A DNA stretch of 64,000 bases from Denitratisoma sp. (GCA_032027165.1 JAVSMO010000001.1:2631746-2695745); one strand, 5' to 3'; shown: positions 24,805 to 35,804, counted from the stretch's first letter. Notes: generated from the letters alone by a model not told the origin. Program-made: numbers and translations.

Positions 24805-25749
24805 ATGCCACCGCAAGCCAACGTTCCGCTGCCGACGGGCTATCAGCTCGATGAGTACCGCATAGAACGCCAGCTGTCGCTGGGCGGCTTCTCCATCGTC
24901 TATCTGGCCTTCGACAAGGAGGACACGCCGGTCGCCATCAAGGAATACCTGCCCAACTCGCTGGCCCTGCGCTCCACGGGCGACGCCCTGCCCTCGATCG
25001 CCGAGGAAAACGTCGCCACCTTCCGCTACGGCATGAAGTGCTTCTTCGAGGAAGGCCGCGCGCTGGCCAAGATTTCCCACCCCAATGTGGTGCGCGTGCT
25101 CAACTTCTTCCGCGCCAACGAAACCGTCTACATGGTGATGCACTACGAGCGCGGCCGCACCCTGCAGGAGCACATCCAGAAGCACAAGGGCGAGATCCGC
25201 GAGAGCTTCATCCGCACCGTCTTCGCGCGCCTGCTCAACGGCCTGCGCGAGGTGCACACGCACAAGCTGCTGCACCTGGACATCAAGCCCTCGAACATCT
25301 ACCTGCGCAACGACGGGCAGCCGGTGCTGATCGATTTCGGCGCCGCGCGCCAGACGCTGTCGACCGACACGCCGCTGCTCAAGCCGATGTACACGCCCGG
25401 CTTCGCCGCGCCCGAGCAGTACAACAGCATCCGGCGCGAACTGCTCGGGCCGTGGACCGACATCTACTCGATCGGCGCCAGCATGTACGCCTGCATGGCG
25501 GCGGCGGCGCCGCAGGCGGCCGACCAGCGCATCGAGCGCGACCAGCTGGTGCCGGCCGTCAGGCGCTGGCCGGACAAGTATTCCCGGCAGCTGCTGGAAA
25601 CCGTCGACTGGTGCATGCACCTGAATTACCTGGAGCGGCCGCAGAGCGTGTTCGCCCTGCAGAAGGCTCTTGCCGACAAGGATCGCATCGTGCCGAGGCA
25701 GACCCTGCTCGGCCACCTGCGCAAGAAGGTCAAGGCGCTGATCAAATGA
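24805..25749 (+). CDS. Serine/threonine protein kinase
   Basis: 314 residues, cytoplasmic, kinase domain only. Glycine loop [10 protein letters not shown] (25-34), VAIK Lys46, catalytic loop HLDIKPSN (157-164; Leu replaces the Arg of HRD, so activation-loop phosphorylation may not be needed), DFG at 177-179, APE-like AAPEQY. Overlaps the phosphatase gene by 4 bp (ATGA). In related betaproteobacteria the kinase-PP2C pair sits between yicC and rph, as here. Targets unknown. No good ribosome site is visible before the ATG. Confidence 0.9.
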   Translation: MPPQANVPLPTGYQLDEYRIERQLSLGGFSIVYLAFDKEDTPVAIKEYLPNSLALRSTGDALPSIAEENVATFRYGMKCFFEEGRALAKISHPNVVRVLNFFRANETVYMVMHYERGRTLQEHIQKHKGEIRESFIRTVFARLLNGLREVHTHKLLHLDIKPSNIYLRNDGQPVLIDFGAARQTLSTDTPLLKPMYTPGFAAPEQYNSIRRELLGPWTDIYSIGASMYACMAAAAPQAADQRIERDQLVPAVRRWPDKYSRQLLETVDWCMHLNYLERPQSVFALQKALADKDRIVPRQTLLGHLRKKVKALIK

Positions 25750-26666
25750 AATTCACGATCTACCAGGAAAGCCGGCCGGGCAAACGCCCGACCAACGAGG
25801 ACCGCATCGCCTACTGCTATTCGCGCGATGCGCTGCTGATGGTCGTCGCCGACGGCATGGGCGGCCACCTGCACGGCGAGGTGGCGGCGCAGATCGCCGT
25901 GCAGTACATCACCGAATCCTTCCAGCGCGAGGCCAAGCCGGACCTGAAGGACCCGTTCCTGTTCCTGTCCGGCGCGATCAACAACGCCCACCACGCCATC
26001 CTCGACTACGCCGCCGACCGCTTCCTGCCGGATGCGCCGCGCACCACCTGCGTCGCCTGCATCGTGCAGGACTCGATCGCCTACTGGGCGCACGCCGGCG
26101 ACTCGCGCCTGTACGCCCTCCGCGGCGGCCGCATCCTCGCCCAGACGCGCGACCACTCGCGCGTCGCGCGCATGGTCGAGGACGGCCTCATCAGCGCCGA
26201 GGACGCCACCCGCCATCCGGCGCGCAACCGCATCTTCAGCTGCCTCGGCGGCACCAGCGCGCCGCAGATCGACTTCTCCAAGAAGACGCCGCTGATGACC
26301 GGCGACGTGATCCTGCTGTGCAGCGACGGCGTCTGGGGCCCGCTGCCCGCCGACGTGATCCCGCGCGCCATGGGCACCGGCAACGTCCTGCAGGCCTCGC
26401 CGGCCCTGCTCAACCAGGCCGAGGCGCGCGGCGGCGAGAACGCCGACAACCTGTCGATCATCGCCATCCGCTGGGAGGACAGCTACGCCGAGGACACCCT
26501 CGGCAGCGTGTCGACCAAGACCATGCCGATCGACTCCTTCACGACGCAGATGGAAGCGTTCGCCAAGGCGCGCAAGGGCGCCCAGCCGCTGCCCAACCTG
26601 TCGGACGAGGACATCGAGCGCGCCATCCAGGAAATCAACGCGGCCATCAAGAAATTCTCGAAATGA
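25746..26666 (+). CDS. PP2C-family protein phosphatase
   Basis: 306 residues from the ATG at 25746, inside a longer open frame that has no ribosome site. PP2C metal-binding motifs: NEDR near 17-20, ADGMGGH near 35-41, [17 protein letters not shown] and [10 protein letters not shown]. The extra C-terminal stretch (about 245-306) is polar and ends with a coiled [14 protein letters not shown] segment. It dephosphorylates substrates of the adjacent kinase; the two form an operon. Confidence 0.92.
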   Translation: MKFTIYQESRPGKRPTNEDRIAYCYSRDALLMVVADGMGGHLHGEVAAQIAVQYITESFQREAKPDLKDPFLFLSGAINNAHHAILDYAADRFLPDAPRTTCVACIVQDSIAYWAHAGDSRLYALRGGRILAQTRDHSRVARMVEDGLISAEDATRHPARNRIFSCLGGTSAPQIDFSKKTPLMTGDVILLCSDGVWGPLPADVIPRAMGTGNVLQASPALLNQAEARGGENADNLSIIAIRWEDSYAEDTLGSVSTKTMPIDSFTTQMEAFAKARKGAQPLPNLSDEDIERAIQEINAAIKKFSK

Positions 26667-26677
26667 CGACTTCACAA

Positions 26678-27397
26678 ATGAACAGACCGAGCGGCCGCAA
26701 TCCGGACGAACTGCGCCGCGTGACGATCACGCGCCACTACACGCGCCACGCCGAGGGTTCGGTGCTGGTCGAGTTCGGCGACACGAAGGTGCTGTGCACC
26801 GCCAGCGTCGAGCAGGGCGTGCCGGGCTTCCTGCGCGGCCTCGGCCAGGGCTGGCTCACCGCCGAATACGGCATGCTGCCGCGCTCGACGCACACGCGCA
26901 GCGCGCGCGAGGCGGCCAAGGGCAAGCAGAGCGGGCGCACGCTGGAGATCCAGCGCCTGATCGGCCGCGCCCTGCGCGCCGTCACCGACCTCGAGGCGCT
27001 CGGCGAGCGCACCGTGCAGATCGACTGCGACGTGCTGCAGGCCGACGGCGGCACGCGCACCGCCTCCATCACCGGCGCCTGCGTCGCCGCCCACGACGCC
27101 TTCTCGAAGCTTGTCGCCGAGGGCGCCATCGCGCGCCATCCGCTGCGCGAGCTGGTCGCCGCCGTCTCCGTCGGCATCTACGACGGCGTGCCGGTGCTCG
27201 ACCTCGACTACCCGGAAGACTCCGCCTGCGACACCGACATGAACGTGGTGATGACCGCCTCCGGCGGCATGATCGAACTGCAAGGCACGGCGGAAGGCGC
27301 ACCGTTCAGCCGCGCCGAGCTGGACACCCTGCTCGGCCTGGCCGAGCGCGGCATCGAGCGACTCGTCGCGGCGCAGAAGGCCGTCCTCGGTATCTAG
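26678..27397 (+). CDS. rph: Ribonuclease PH
   Basis: 239 residues from the ATG at 26678 ([13 protein letters not shown]), matching the usual 238-240 residue length; an alternative ATG at 26663 overlaps the phosphatase stop by 4 bp and adds five residues. Signature blocks: [53 protein letters not shown] and [20 protein letters not shown] phosphate-dependent 3'-5' exonuclease that trims tRNA precursors. The rdgB start follows 5 bp after its stop. Confidence 0.95.
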   Translation: MNRPSGRNPDELRRVTITRHYTRHAEGSVLVEFGDTKVLCTASVEQGVPGFLRGLGQGWLTAEYGMLPRSTHTRSAREAAKGKQSGRTLEIQRLIGRALRAVTDLEALGERTVQIDCDVLQADGGTRTASITGACVAAHDAFSKLVAEGAIARHPLRELVAAVSVGIYDGVPVLDLDYPEDSACDTDMNVVMTASGGMIELQGTAEGAPFSRAELDTLLGLAERGIERLVAAQKAVLGI

Positions 27398-27402
27398 CCC
27401 AG

Positions 27403-28008
27403 ATGTTCGACAAGCTCGTCCTCGCCTCCAACAACCCCGGCAAGCTGCGCGAGTTCGCCGCGCTGTTCGCACCCTTCGACATCGAGGTGCTGCCGCAGTC
27501 GGCCTTCGCCATTCCTGAGGCGGAGGAGCCGCACTGCACCTTCCTCGAGAACGCCCTGGCCAAGGCGCGCCATGCCGCGAAGCTCTCCGGCCTGCCGGCG
27601 CTCGCCGACGACTCGGGCCTGTGCGTGCCCTCGCTCGGCGGCGAGCCGGGCGTGCACTCCGCCTACTACGCCGGCAAGGAAGGCGACCGCGACACGCGCG
27701 ACGCGCGCAACAACGCCAGGCTGCTGACCGAGCTGGCCAAACGCAGCGACCGCCGCGCCCACTACGTCTGCGTGCTGGTGCTGCTGCGCCACGCCGAGGA
27801 CCCGCAGCCGGTGATCGCCGAGGGCGAGTGGCACGGCGAGATCCTGACGGCGCCGCGCGGCTCGGGCGGCTTCGGCTACGACCCGCTATTCCTGGTGCCC
27901 TCGGCGAACCGTTCCTCGGCGGAACTGACGGCGGAAGCGAAGAACGGCATCAGCCACCGCGCCCTCGCCTTCGCCAGGCTCGCCGAGCGCCTGCGCACGG
28001 GACTCTGA
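27403..28008 (+). CDS. rdgB: XTP/dITP diphosphatase (non-canonical purine NTP pyrophosphatase)
   Basis: 201 residues, family length. Begins with the substrate-binding SNNPGKLREF; catalytic block LADDSGLCVPSLGGEPGVHSAYYAG; C-terminal GFGYDPLFLVP and ISHRALAF. Hydrolyses XTP, dITP and ITP to monophosphates to keep them out of DNA and RNA. Lies in the conserved order rph-rdgB-hemW. Confidence 0.95.
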   Translation: MFDKLVLASNNPGKLREFAALFAPFDIEVLPQSAFAIPEAEEPHCTFLENALAKARHAAKLSGLPALADDSGLCVPSLGGEPGVHSAYYAGKEGDRDTRDARNNARLLTELAKRSDRRAHYVCVLVLLRHAEDPQPVIAEGEWHGEILTAPRGSGGFGYDPLFLVPSANRSSAELTAEAKNGISHRALAFARLAERLRTGL

Positions 28009-28016
28009 TTCCTTCC

Positions 28017-29213
28017 GTGACGCGCCGCGTCATCCCGATCGCTTCCGAAGGCGGCGGCGCGCCGGCCGGACCGGCGAGCCTGCCGCCGCTCTCGCTCTAC
28101 GTACACTTCCCCTGGTGCGTGCAGAAGTGCCCCTACTGCGACTTCAACTCGCACGAGGCGCGCGAGGGCATTCCGGAAGCGCGCTACCTCGAAGCCCTCG
28201 TCGCCGACCTGGAGCAGTCGCTGCCGCTGGTCTGGGGCCGGCCGGTCGTCAGCGTCTTCATCGGCGGCGGCACGCCAAGCCTGCTCTCGCCGGAATCGGT
28301 CGACGCCCTGCTCGGCGCCGTGCGCGCCAGACTGACTTTATTGCCGGACGCCGAAATCACGCTGGAAGCCAATCCCGGCACGGTCGAGGCGGCGCGCTTC
28401 GCCGGCTACCGCGCCGCGGGCGTGAACCGCCTCTCCGTCGGCGTGCAGAGCTTCAGCCCGCGCCACCTCGCCGCGCTCGGCCGCATCCACGACGCCGATG
28501 AGGCGCGCCGCGCCGTCGCGCTGGCGCTGGCGCACTTCGACAACGTCAACCTCGACCTGATGTACGCCCTGCCCGGCCAGACGCTGGCGGAAGCGCGTAC
28601 CGACATCGAGACGGCCGCGGCCTTCGGCACGCCGCACCTCTCCGCCTACCACCTGACGCTGGAGCCGAACACCGCCTTCCACCGCGCGCCGCCGCCGCTG
28701 CCCGACGCCGACCTCGCTTCGCAGATGCAGGATGCCGTCGAGGAGACGCTCGCCGCGCGCGGCTATGGCCACTACGAGACCTCCGCCTTCGCACGCAAGG
28801 GGTCCGAGTGCCGCCACAACCTCAACTACTGGCTGTTCGGCGACTACCTCGGCATCGGCGCCGGCGCGCACGGCAAGATTTCCTCGCACGAAGGCATCGT
28901 GCGCCAGATGAAGCACAAGCATCCGCTGGCCTACCTCGACGGCACGGCGCGCGGCGACGCGGTGCAGGAGCAGCACGCCGTCGGCGCGGACGACCTGCCC
29001 TTCGAATTCATGATGAATGCCCTGCGCCTGACGGAAGGCTTTCCGCCGCGGCTGTTCGCCGATCGGACGGGACTGACTTTGGATTCGATCCGCCCGCAAC
29101 TGGACGAGGCGGTCTCGCGGGGATTGTTGGCATCGACGCCGGAGCGCATCGCGCCGACCGATCGGGGCCGGCGCTTCCTCAACGACCTGCTGCAGGTTTT
29201 CCTGCGGGACTAG
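28017..29213 (+). CDS. hemW: Radical SAM heme chaperone HemW
   Basis: 398 residues from a GTG at 28017. Radical SAM cluster CVQKCPYC (Cys34, 38, 41), the GGGTPSLL motif and the HemW C-terminal domain (ALRLTEGFPPRLFADRTGL). Long mis-annotated as oxygen-independent coproporphyrinogen oxidase; HemW binds heme and delivers it to client proteins, which fits a genome rich in cytochromes. Two reverse copies of AAAGTCAGTC (28330, 29071) lie inside it. The first forces the rare-codon run AGA CTG ACT TTA TTG. Its stop overlaps that of the convergent HD-GYP gene. Confidence 0.93.
   Translation: MTRRVIPIASEGGGAPAGPASLPPLSLYVHFPWCVQKCPYCDFNSHEAREGIPEARYLEALVADLEQSLPLVWGRPVVSVFIGGGTPSLLSPESVDALLGAVRARLTLLPDAEITLEANPGTVEAARFAGYRAAGVNRLSVGVQSFSPRHLAALGRIHDADEARRAVALALAHFDNVNLDLMYALPGQTLAEARTDIETAAAFGTPHLSAYHLTLEPNTAFHRAPPPLPDADLASQMQDAVEETLAARGYGHYETSAFARKGSECRHNLNYWLFGDYLGIGAGAHGKISSHEGIVRQMKHKHPLAYLDGTARGDAVQEQHAVGADDLPFEFMMNALRLTEGFPPRLFADRTGLTLDSIRPQLDEAVSRGLLASTPERIAPTDRGRRFLNDLLQVFLRD
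28330..28339 (-). repeat. AAAGTCAGTC motif copy 4
   Basis: Exact 10-mer, reverse orientation, in hemW, within rare codons AGA CTG ACT TTA TTG. Confidence 0.85.
29071..29080 (-). repeat. AAAGTCAGTC motif copy 5
   Basis: Exact 10-mer, reverse orientation, in hemW (GGA CTG ACT TTG). Confidence 0.85.
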
Positions 29214-30502
29214 CCCTGCAGCAGCGCCCCGGTGCGCTTGGTCCAGTTGTCGACGAGGGCGCGGCCGGCGGCATCGGCCGAGAGTTCGGCGCCGCGGCGG
29301 CCGACTTCGTTCATGATGTCGCTCACCTGCCAGCGCGATTCGCGCACCATCAGCTGCATCTCGGCCAGGGCCACGGCGTCGTCCTCGATGCCGACGGTCA
29401 GCGCCGCCAGCTCGTCGGGATGGAAGCCGGTTTCCAGCAGGGTGCGCTCGAGGCCGGTGATGCGCTGATTCACGAAATCGACCAGCGGCGCCTCGGCCAC
29501 CTCGGGCGTGTCCACCATGCACGCCTGGTAGCCGCCGTGCCAGTTGCGGAAGATTTCGGCCAGCTGGTCGAGCTGGGCCACCACCACCTCGGCCGAGACC
29601 TCGCCCATGCTGTCCAACCCCGCCGGCTCGCCGCCGTGCAGCTGGCCGACCAGGTGGTCGATCAGCTCGCGGTTGAACTTGCGCCGGTTCATCTTCAGCA
29701 TCACCGACAGGCGCGAGGCACCGTGCGTGCGCCAGCTCTTCTCGAACAGCGTGGTGACCGCCTCGGCCAGCATGAGGATCTGGCCGATGGGGCCAATCTC
29801 CTCGCCCTTCAGGCCGCGCGGATAGCCGCTGCCGTCGAGGCGCTCGTGGTGTTCGAACACCGCCGTACTGATTTCCGGATGGTATTGCGGATACTCCTGC
29901 AGGATCAGGTAGGCCGTCATCGGGTGGGCGTAGACGTGGCGCATCTCGGCGGCGTCGAGGCGCCGGCCGGGGCGCAACAGCTCGGGGTCGATGTGCAGTT
30001 CGCCGATGTCGTGCAGCATGCCGGCTGCGGCAACGGTGGCGAGATCGCGGTCGGGCAGCCGGTTCTTGATGGCGAGGAACAGCGCGATCAGCGTCATCTG
30101 CAGGCTGTGCTCGTAGACCTCCGGACGCTTCTCGCGCGCCACCGTCAGCTTGAAGGCCAGCGCCGGCGCCAGCGGCATGGCGTAGAAGGCGTTGAGCAGG
30201 CGCTCGACACCGGGCAGGGCCGAGCGCAGCAGCTGGAAGCGCGGCTCGGTGTCGAGGATCTCGCGGGCGCGGTCGCGCAGGCTCGCCTGGGTGACGCCGC
30301 CGGCGACGCTCAGGCACTGGTCGATCGCCGGCTGCAGCTTGTGCTGCAGCAGCTTCTCGCGCAGGGCGGAATTGACGCGCGTGCCGCGCTCGACCAGCTT
30401 GATGCCGTTGCGCGTGAACACCGCCTGGCTGGCGACGACCTCGTGCGTGTCGCCCAGGGCGGTGACGCTGCTGATGTAGTGCTCGTCGTAATGTTCGTTC
30501 AT
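29210..30502 (-). CDS. HD-GYP domain protein (c-di-GMP phosphodiesterase)
   Basis: 430 residues, no membrane helix. HD pair at 164-165 in [11 protein letters not shown] and an intact [11 protein letters not shown] at 218-228, the full HD-GYP signature. The N-terminal 120 residues are a poorly conserved domain ([24 protein letters not shown]) found in similar proteins. Predicted to hydrolyse cyclic di-GMP. It shares an ATGA overlap with trmB upstream and lies near a GGDEF/EAL protein, so c-di-GMP signalling is concentrated here. Confidence 0.9.
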   Translation of the reverse strand: MNEHYDEHYISSVTALGDTHEVVASQAVFTRNGIKLVERGTRVNSALREKLLQHKLQPAIDQCLSVAGGVTQASLRDRAREILDTEPRFQLLRSALPGVERLLNAFYAMPLAPALAFKLTVAREKRPEVYEHSLQMTLIALFLAIKNRLPDRDLATVAAAGMLHDIGELHIDPELLRPGRRLDAAEMRHVYAHPMTAYLILQEYPQYHPEISTAVFEHHERLDGSGYPRGLKGEEIGPIGQILMLAEAVTTLFEKSWRTHGASRLSVMLKMNRRKFNRELIDHLVGQLHGGEPAGLDSMGEVSAEVVVAQLDQLAEIFRNWHGGYQACMVDTPEVAEAPLVDFVNQRITGLERTLLETGFHPDELAALTVGIEDDAVALAEMQLMVRESRWQVSDIMNEVGRRGAELSADAAGRALVDNWTKRTGALLQG

Positions 30503-31173
30503 TTCTTCTTGAATACGATGTCCCAGACGCCGTGCCCGAGCTTCAGACCGCGCGTCTCGAATTTGGTTTGCGACCGGTAGTCGGGGCGGGGTGCGTAGCC
30601 GTCCGCCGTGTTCTCCAGTTGCGGCTCGGCCGACAGGACCGCCAGCATCTGCTCGGCATACTCCTGCCAGTCGGTCGCCAGATGCAGGTAGCCGCCCGGC
30701 TTGAGCCGGCTCGCCAGCAGGGCGACAAAGTCAGTCTGCACGAGACGGCGCTTGTGGTGGCGTTTTTTCGGCCAGGGGTCCGGAAAAAAGATGTGGGCGC
30801 CGTCGAGCGAGCCCGGCGCGATCATATCCCGCAGCACTTCCACGGCATCGTGCTGGATCAGGCGCAGGTTCGACAAGCCGCGCTCGTCAATCAGCTTGAG
30901 CAGGCTGCCCACGCCGGGCGTGTGCACCTCGATGCCCAGATAGTCGGTTTTTGGGTGCGCCGCCGCAATCGAGGCGGTCGTCTCGCCCATGCCGAAGCCG
31001 ATTTCGAGGATCTTCGGCGCTGTCCGCCCGAATGCGTCGTTCAGGTCAATCCGTTGATTTGAATACGCTATTCCAAACCGGGGGAGCAATTCGTGGTGCG
31101 CGCGCGCCTGGGCGTTGGAAACGCGCCCCTGCCTCAGCACGTAGCTGCGGACGGGTCGACGGGTATCGGACAT
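30499..31173 (-). CDS. trmB: tRNA (guanine-N7-)-methyltransferase
   Basis: 224 residues, full length. SAM-binding [31 protein letters not shown] and the TrmB signature [17 protein letters not shown], followed by [18 protein letters not shown]. Forms m7G46 in the variable loop of tRNAs. Overlaps the HD-GYP gene (ATGA, 30499-30502). One AAAGTCAGTC copy is embedded (QTDFV codons). Confidence 0.95.
   Translation of the reverse strand: MSDTRRPVRSYVLRQGRVSNAQARAHHELLPRFGIAYSNQRIDLNDAFGRTAPKILEIGFGMGETTASIAAAHPKTDYLGIEVHTPGVGSLLKLIDERGLSNLRLIQHDAVEVLRDMIAPGSLDGAHIFFPDPWPKKRHHKRRLVQTDFVALLASRLKPGGYLHLATDWQEYAEQMLAVLSAEPQLENTADGYAPRPDYRSQTKFETRGLKLGHGVWDIVFKKK
30727..30736 (+). repeat. AAAGTCAGTC motif copy 6
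   Basis: Exact 10-mer in trmB (CAG ACT GAC TTT on the coding strand). Confidence 0.85.
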
Positions 31174-31310
31174 GGGATGGCGCTGGATGGGGGTTCGCCC
31201 GGAGAAGCTTGAAGCCTCAAGTCTGGGATTTTTTTTCCGTTAAATCAGGGACGAAGTTTAGCGGTGCCTCCTGAAAAGGACAAGAACGCCGCCAGCACAC
31301 ATGCCAAAGG

Positions 31311-34300
31311 ATGCATCGCCACATGTTCATGACGCCCCAGTTCGCCGCCCGCATCGCGCTCTCCAGCGCCGTGCTGGTATTCGTCCTGGCGGCGTCCATT
31401 ATGGCGGGCTGGCTGCTCGACCATGAGGAACTGAAGCGCAGCTTCCTGGGCGGCGTGGCGACTTTGCCGGACACGGCGCTCGGCCTGATGCTGGGCGCCA
31501 TCGCAGTCGCCGCATTGGCCCTCCCCGGCGCGGGGGCGCGGCGCGTTGCGCTCGCCGCGGCAGCGGGTCTGTTCCTGGTCGGCGCCGCACAAAGCGCCGA
31601 AATTGCGGCGGCATTCGCGCTGGGCAGCCCCGCCTTTCACTTCAACCTGCTGCCGGAGCCCCCCTATCAGCTGCCGCCTTCGCCGCAGACGGCGCTCAAC
31701 CTGCTGCTGGCCGGGGCGGCCCTGCTGCTGGCGGCCCTCCGCTGGGGCCGCGCCTGGCATGTCGCCGAATGGGCCGCCTTCCTGATTTTCCTGACGGGAC
31801 TGGTCGGCATGCAGGCCTATGCCTTCGGGGCAAAGGAAATCCTCCTCATGCGCGGCTTCGCCGCGACCCCGGCCGCCGCGATGATCGCCTTCCTGGCGCT
31901 GGGCGCGGCCATGCTGCTGGCGACCTACGACGAAAACAGCCCGATCGCCTCGAATCATGCCGGCAGCATCATGCTGCGCCGCCTGCTGCCCGCCGCCTTC
32001 GTCGTCACCACCCTCGGCGCCTGGCTGTTCGTCCTCGGGGTCGATAGGCAATGGTTCGGCATCGCCGAGGGCGGCGCGCTCTTCGCCGGCTCCGGCTTCG
32101 CCATCCTGTTCTTGCTCATGCTGGAGGCGGCGTCCGGCATCAATCGCCTGGAAGCGGACAAGGACGAAATCGGCCAGAGCTACCAGTCCATCGTGGACAC
32201 CGCGCCGGGCGGCGTCATCGTGGCGGACAGCGCCGGCAACATCATGATGGCCAACCGCCGCGCGGAGCAGATCTTCGGCTACGGCGAAAACGAAATGGCC
32301 GGCCTCGCCGTGGAGGCACTGGTGCCGGACAGCCTGCGCGGCAGCCACACGGCGCTGCGCACCGGCTACCATGGCAAGCCGGCGCAGCGCCGCATGGGCC
32401 TCAGCCACGCCTCGACGCTGCGCGCGCGCCGCAAGGACGGCAGCGAGTTCGACGCCAGCATCAGCCTCGGCCCGCGCCAGACCCGCAACGGACTGACGGT
32501 GACGGCCATCGTGCACGACGTCAGCGACATCGTGCAGCGGGAAACGGAGATCGGCCGGGTAAACCGCGCCTTGCGCCTGCTCTCGGCCGCCAACCAGGCC
32601 ATGCGCGGCGCACAGAGCCAGGTCGAACTGCTCGAGACGCTCTGCCGCATCGTCATCGAGGTCGGCGGCTACCGCTTCGCCTTCATCGGCTTCGCCGACA
32701 ACGACGCGCGCAAGAGCGTGCACCCGGTGGCCTGGAGCGGCTTCGAGGACGGCTACCTCGACGAGCTGGTCGTCACCTGGGACGACTCGCCCACCGGCCG
32801 CGGCACCGCCGGCACCGCCATCCGCAGCGGCCGCCATGTCGTCGTGCGCAGCATCGCCAACGATGACTCCCTCGCGCCGTGGCGCGACATCCTGCTGAAA
32901 CGCGGCTATGCCTCGGTGGCCGCGTTCCCGCTGCGCATCGAGGGCGCCGTGCAGGCCGTCCTCGTCATCTATGCGGCAACCGAGGACGCCTTCGGTGTCG
33001 AGGAATGCGCCCTGCTCGATGACCTCGCCGCCGACATCGGCTACGGCATCGGCGCCCTGCGTGCCGCCGAACACAGCCAGCAGGCCGAGACGGCCCTGCG
33101 CCGGAGCGAGGCGACGCTGGCCCGCGCGCAGGAAATCGCCCACGTCGGCAGCTGGGAATGGGATCTCGAGACGGACGCCGTGCGCTGGTCGCAGGAGGCC
33201 TGCCACCTGTTCGGCTTCGAGGCCGACGAAGTGGCGCCGAGCCTCGGCCTGGTCCTCGAGCACACCCATCCCGACGATCGCGCCGAGCTGAAGCGCTGCC
33301 TGCAGGCAGCCCGCGGCGGCGGGGTCAGTTCGGTGATGTGCGATCACCGCATCCTGTGGGAAGACGGCACGATGCGCTGGTTGCACATGCAGGCCGAGGT
33401 GGAGTTCCACGACGAGGGCCCCTACCGCGTCGTCGGCGTCCTGCAGGACATCTCGGAGCGCAAGCGCTTCGAGGAAAAGCTGTCCCAGCTCGCCAGCCAC
33501 GACGCCCTCACCGGCCTGCCCAACCGGCACCTGCTCAACGACCGCCTCGAGCAGGGTCTGGCCCACCACCGCTACACCAACCGCATCCTGGCCCTGGTGT
33601 TCGTCGACCTCGACCGATTCAAGATCATCAACGACACCCTCGGCCACGACGCCGGCGACCAGCTGCTGCAGGAAATCGCCCGGCGCCTCTCGGGCTGCCT
33701 GCGCGAGGGCGACACCGTGGCGCGCCAGGGCGGCGATGAGTTCGTCGTGCTGCTGACCGACCTGGCGAAGGCCGAGGACGCCGCCTTCGTCGCCCAGAAG
33801 ATGCTCGACACGCTGGCGCCGCCCTGCCTGCTCGCCGGCCGCGAGGTGCTCCCCGCCGCCAGCCTCGGCATCGCGCTCTATCCGCGGGACGGCGAGAACA
33901 TGCAGGAACTGATGATGAGCGCCGACAAGGCCATGTACGCCGCCAAGCAGGCCGGCCGCGGCCAGTATCGCTTCTTCGACCCGGAGATGAACCGCGCCGC
34001 CGCCGACTGGCTGGAAGTCGGCGCGGAGCTGCATTATGCGCTGGAGCGCAACGAGTTCGAGCTGCACTACCAGCCCAAGGTGGACCTGAAGAGCGGCGCC
34101 ATCACCGGCGTGGAGGCCCTGCTGCGCTGGCGCAGCCCGCAGCTGGGCCTGGTGCCGCCCAACAAGTTCATCCCCATCCTCGAGGAAACCGGGCTGATCC
34201 TGGAAGTCGGCGAATGGGTCATCGCACGCGCCTGCCGCCAGGCGCGGCTGTGGCGGGAACAGGGATTGCCGCCGCTGCGCATCGCCGTCAACCTTTCGCC

Positions 34301-34787
34301 GCGCCAGTTCCAGCAGCGCAACCTCGCCGAACGCATCCGCAGCCTCATCGACCAGCCGGATTTCCAGCCCGACTACCTCGAGCTGGAAATCACCGAGAGC
34401 ATGGTGACGCAGAACGTCGAGCGCGCCATCGCCATGCTGCAGGAACTGCGCCTGCTCGGCGTGCATCTGGCCATCGACGATTTCGGCACCGGCTATTCCT
34501 CGCTGGCGGTGCTCAAGCGATTCCCGGTCAACTGCCTGAAGATCGACCGTTCCTTCGTGCGCGACGTGCCCAACGATGCCGACGACGTCGCCATCACCCG
34601 CGCCGTGATCGCGCTGGCGCACAGCATGGGCCTGTCGGTGGTGGCGGAGGGCGTCGAGACGGAAGCGCAGCGGGCCTTCCTGGTGGACAGCGATTGCGAC
34701 GAGATGCAGGGTTTCCTGTTCTCGAAACCTCTGCCGGCGGCGGAACTCGCCGCCCTGTTCAGGCAGAAGACCGCGCTGGCGGCCTGA
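31311..34787 (+). CDS. Membrane-anchored PAS-GAF-PAS-GGDEF-EAL protein
   Basis: Up to 1158 residues; the first ATG (31311) touches AAAGG, so the ATG at 31323 may be the true start. About seven N-terminal helices (roughly 10-255) form an integral-membrane sensor. Then PAS (about 290-410, YQSIVDTAPGGVIVAD), GAF (about 420-570), PAS/PAC (about 595-720), GGDEF with an intact motif near 807, and EAL with an intact EALLRW near 935 plus DDFGTGYSSLA. Both the diguanylate cyclase and phosphodiesterase motifs look active. Signal unknown. Convergent with thiG, separated by nothing (34787/34788). Confidence 0.93.
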   Translation: MHRHMFMTPQFAARIALSSAVLVFVLAASIMAGWLLDHEELKRSFLGGVATLPDTALGLMLGAIAVAALALPGAGARRVALAAAAGLFLVGAAQSAEIAAAFALGSPAFHFNLLPEPPYQLPPSPQTALNLLLAGAALLLAALRWGRAWHVAEWAAFLIFLTGLVGMQAYAFGAKEILLMRGFAATPAAAMIAFLALGAAMLLATYDENSPIASNHAGSIMLRRLLPAAFVVTTLGAWLFVLGVDRQWFGIAEGGALFAGSGFAILFLLMLEAASGINRLEADKDEIGQSYQSIVDTAPGGVIVADSAGNIMMANRRAEQIFGYGENEMAGLAVEALVPDSLRGSHTALRTGYHGKPAQRRMGLSHASTLRARRKDGSEFDASISLGPRQTRNGLTVTAIVHDVSDIVQRETEIGRVNRALRLLSAANQAMRGAQSQVELLETLCRIVIEVGGYRFAFIGFADNDARKSVHPVAWSGFEDGYLDELVVTWDDSPTGRGTAGTAIRSGRHVVVRSIANDDSLAPWRDILLKRGYASVAAFPLRIEGAVQAVLVIYAATEDAFGVEECALLDDLAADIGYGIGALRAAEHSQQAETALRRSEATLARAQEIAHVGSWEWDLETDAVRWSQEACHLFGFEADEVAPSLGLVLEHTHPDDRAELKRCLQAARGGGVSSVMCDHRILWEDGTMRWLHMQAEVEFHDEGPYRVVGVLQDISERKRFEEKLSQLASHDALTGLPNRHLLNDRLEQGLAHHRYTNRILALVFVDLDRFKIINDTLGHDAGDQLLQEIARRLSGCLREGDTVARQGGDEFVVLLTDLAKAEDAAFVAQKMLDTLAPPCLLAGREVLPAASLGIALYPRDGENMQELMMSADKAMYAAKQAGRGQYRFFDPEMNRAAADWLEVGAELHYALERNEFELHYQPKVDLKSGAITGVEALLRWRSPQLGLVPPNKFIPILEETGLILEVGEWVIARACRQARLWREQGLPPLRIAVNLSPRQFQQRNLAERIRSLIDQPDFQPDYLELEITESMVTQNVERAIAMLQELRLLGVHLAIDDFGTGYSSLAVLKRFPVNCLKIDRSFVRDVPNDADDVAITRAVIALAHSMGLSVVAEGVETEAQRAFLVDSDCDEMQGFLFSKPLPAAELAALFRQKTALAA

Positions 34788-35579
34788 TCAGGCTTTGCCT
34801 ATGAGGCCGCCGGTCGGCGAACTCGGCGTGGCGGAGTAGAGCTTCCTCGGCATGCGCCCGGCAAGGAACGCCTCGCGGCCGGCCTCGACCGCCTTCCTCA
34901 TGGCGGAGGCCATCAGCACCGGATCCTGCGCACCGGCGATCGCCGTGTTCATCAGCACGCCGTCGCAGCCCAGCTCCATGGCGATGGCCGCATCGGAAGC
35001 GGTGCCGACGCCGGCGTCGACCAGCACCGGCACTTTCGCGTTGTCGATGATCAGGCGCAGGTTCCACGGATTGAGGATGCCCATCCCCGAGCCGATCAGC
35101 GAGGCGAGCGGCATCACCGCCACGCAGCCGATCTCCTCCAGGCGCTTGGCCTGGATCGGGTCGTCGGCGCAGTACACCATCACCTTGAAGCCGTCCTTCA
35201 CCAGTGTCTCGGCCGCCTTGAGGGTCTGCGGCATGTCGGGAAACAGCGTCTGCGCGTCGCCGAGGACTTCAAGCTTCACCAGGTCGTGGCCATCGAGCAG
35301 CTCGCGCGCCAGGCGCAGCGTGCGCACGGCGTCCTCCGCCGTGTAGCAGCCGGCGGTGTTCGGCAGCAGGGTGTACTTCGACGGCGGCAGGTAGTCGAGC
35401 AGGCTCGGCTGGCCCGGCTCCTGGCCGATGTTGGTGCGGCGGATCGCCACCGTGACGATCTCGGCGCCCGAAGCCTCGATGGCCTCGCGCGTCTGCGCGA
35501 AATCCTTGTACTTGCCGGTGCCGACGAGCAGGCGCGAGTTGTACGCCTTGCCGGCGATGATGAGCTGGTCGTTCTGCAT
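34788..35579 (-). CDS. thiG: Thiazole synthase
   Basis: 263 residues, full length. Blocks [42 protein letters not shown] (Schiff-base Lys), LIGSGMGI and [15 protein letters not shown]. Builds the thiazole phosphate of thiamine from DXP, dehydroglycine and ThiS-thiocarboxylate. It lies 7 bp after thiS. Confidence 0.95.
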   Translation of the reverse strand: MQNDQLIIAGKAYNSRLLVGTGKYKDFAQTREAIEASGAEIVTVAIRRTNIGQEPGQPSLLDYLPPSKYTLLPNTAGCYTAEDAVRTLRLARELLDGHDLVKLEVLGDAQTLFPDMPQTLKAAETLVKDGFKVMVYCADDPIQAKRLEEIGCVAVMPLASLIGSGMGILNPWNLRLIIDNAKVPVLVDAGVGTASDAAIAMELGCDGVLMNTAIAGAQDPVLMASAMRKAVEAGREAFLAGRMPRKLYSATPSSPTGGLIGKA

Positions 35580-35586
35580 GATTCCC

Positions 35587-35787
35587 TTATCCGCCGCCGA
35601 CGGCGATGACGATTTCGATGCGGTCGCCCTCGGCGAGCTGCGTGGCGGCGTGGGCGCTCTTCGGCACGATCTCGCCGTTGCGCTCGACCGCCAGGCGCTT
35701 GCCTTCCAGCCCCATCCCGCGCAGCAGTTCCGCCACCGAAAGCGCGGCCGCGACGCTGCGCCGCTCGCCGTTGACGCTGATTTCCAT
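35587..35787 (-). CDS. thiS: Sulfur carrier protein ThiS
   Basis: 66 residues, ubiquitin-like fold ([41 protein letters not shown]). It ends in Gly-Gly-Gly; the family needs a terminal Gly-Gly for adenylation and thiocarboxylate formation. Upstream partner of thiG. Confidence 0.93.
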   Translation of the reverse strand: MEISVNGERRSVAAALSVAELLRGMGLEGKRLAVERNGEIVPKSAHAATQLAEGDRIEIVIAVGGG

Positions 35788-35804
35788 GGGGGAATTCTAA
35801 CAGG

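Noticed and set aside
31210..31245. CTTGA/TCAAG hairpin followed by a T-run upstream of the GGDEF/EAL gene
   Set aside because: Only a 5-bp stem, and the T-run is separated from it; too weak to call a terminator.
31245..34622. 1125-codon minus-strand open frame
   Set aside because: Shadow of the PAS/GGDEF/EAL gene; low-complexity translation and no ribosome site.
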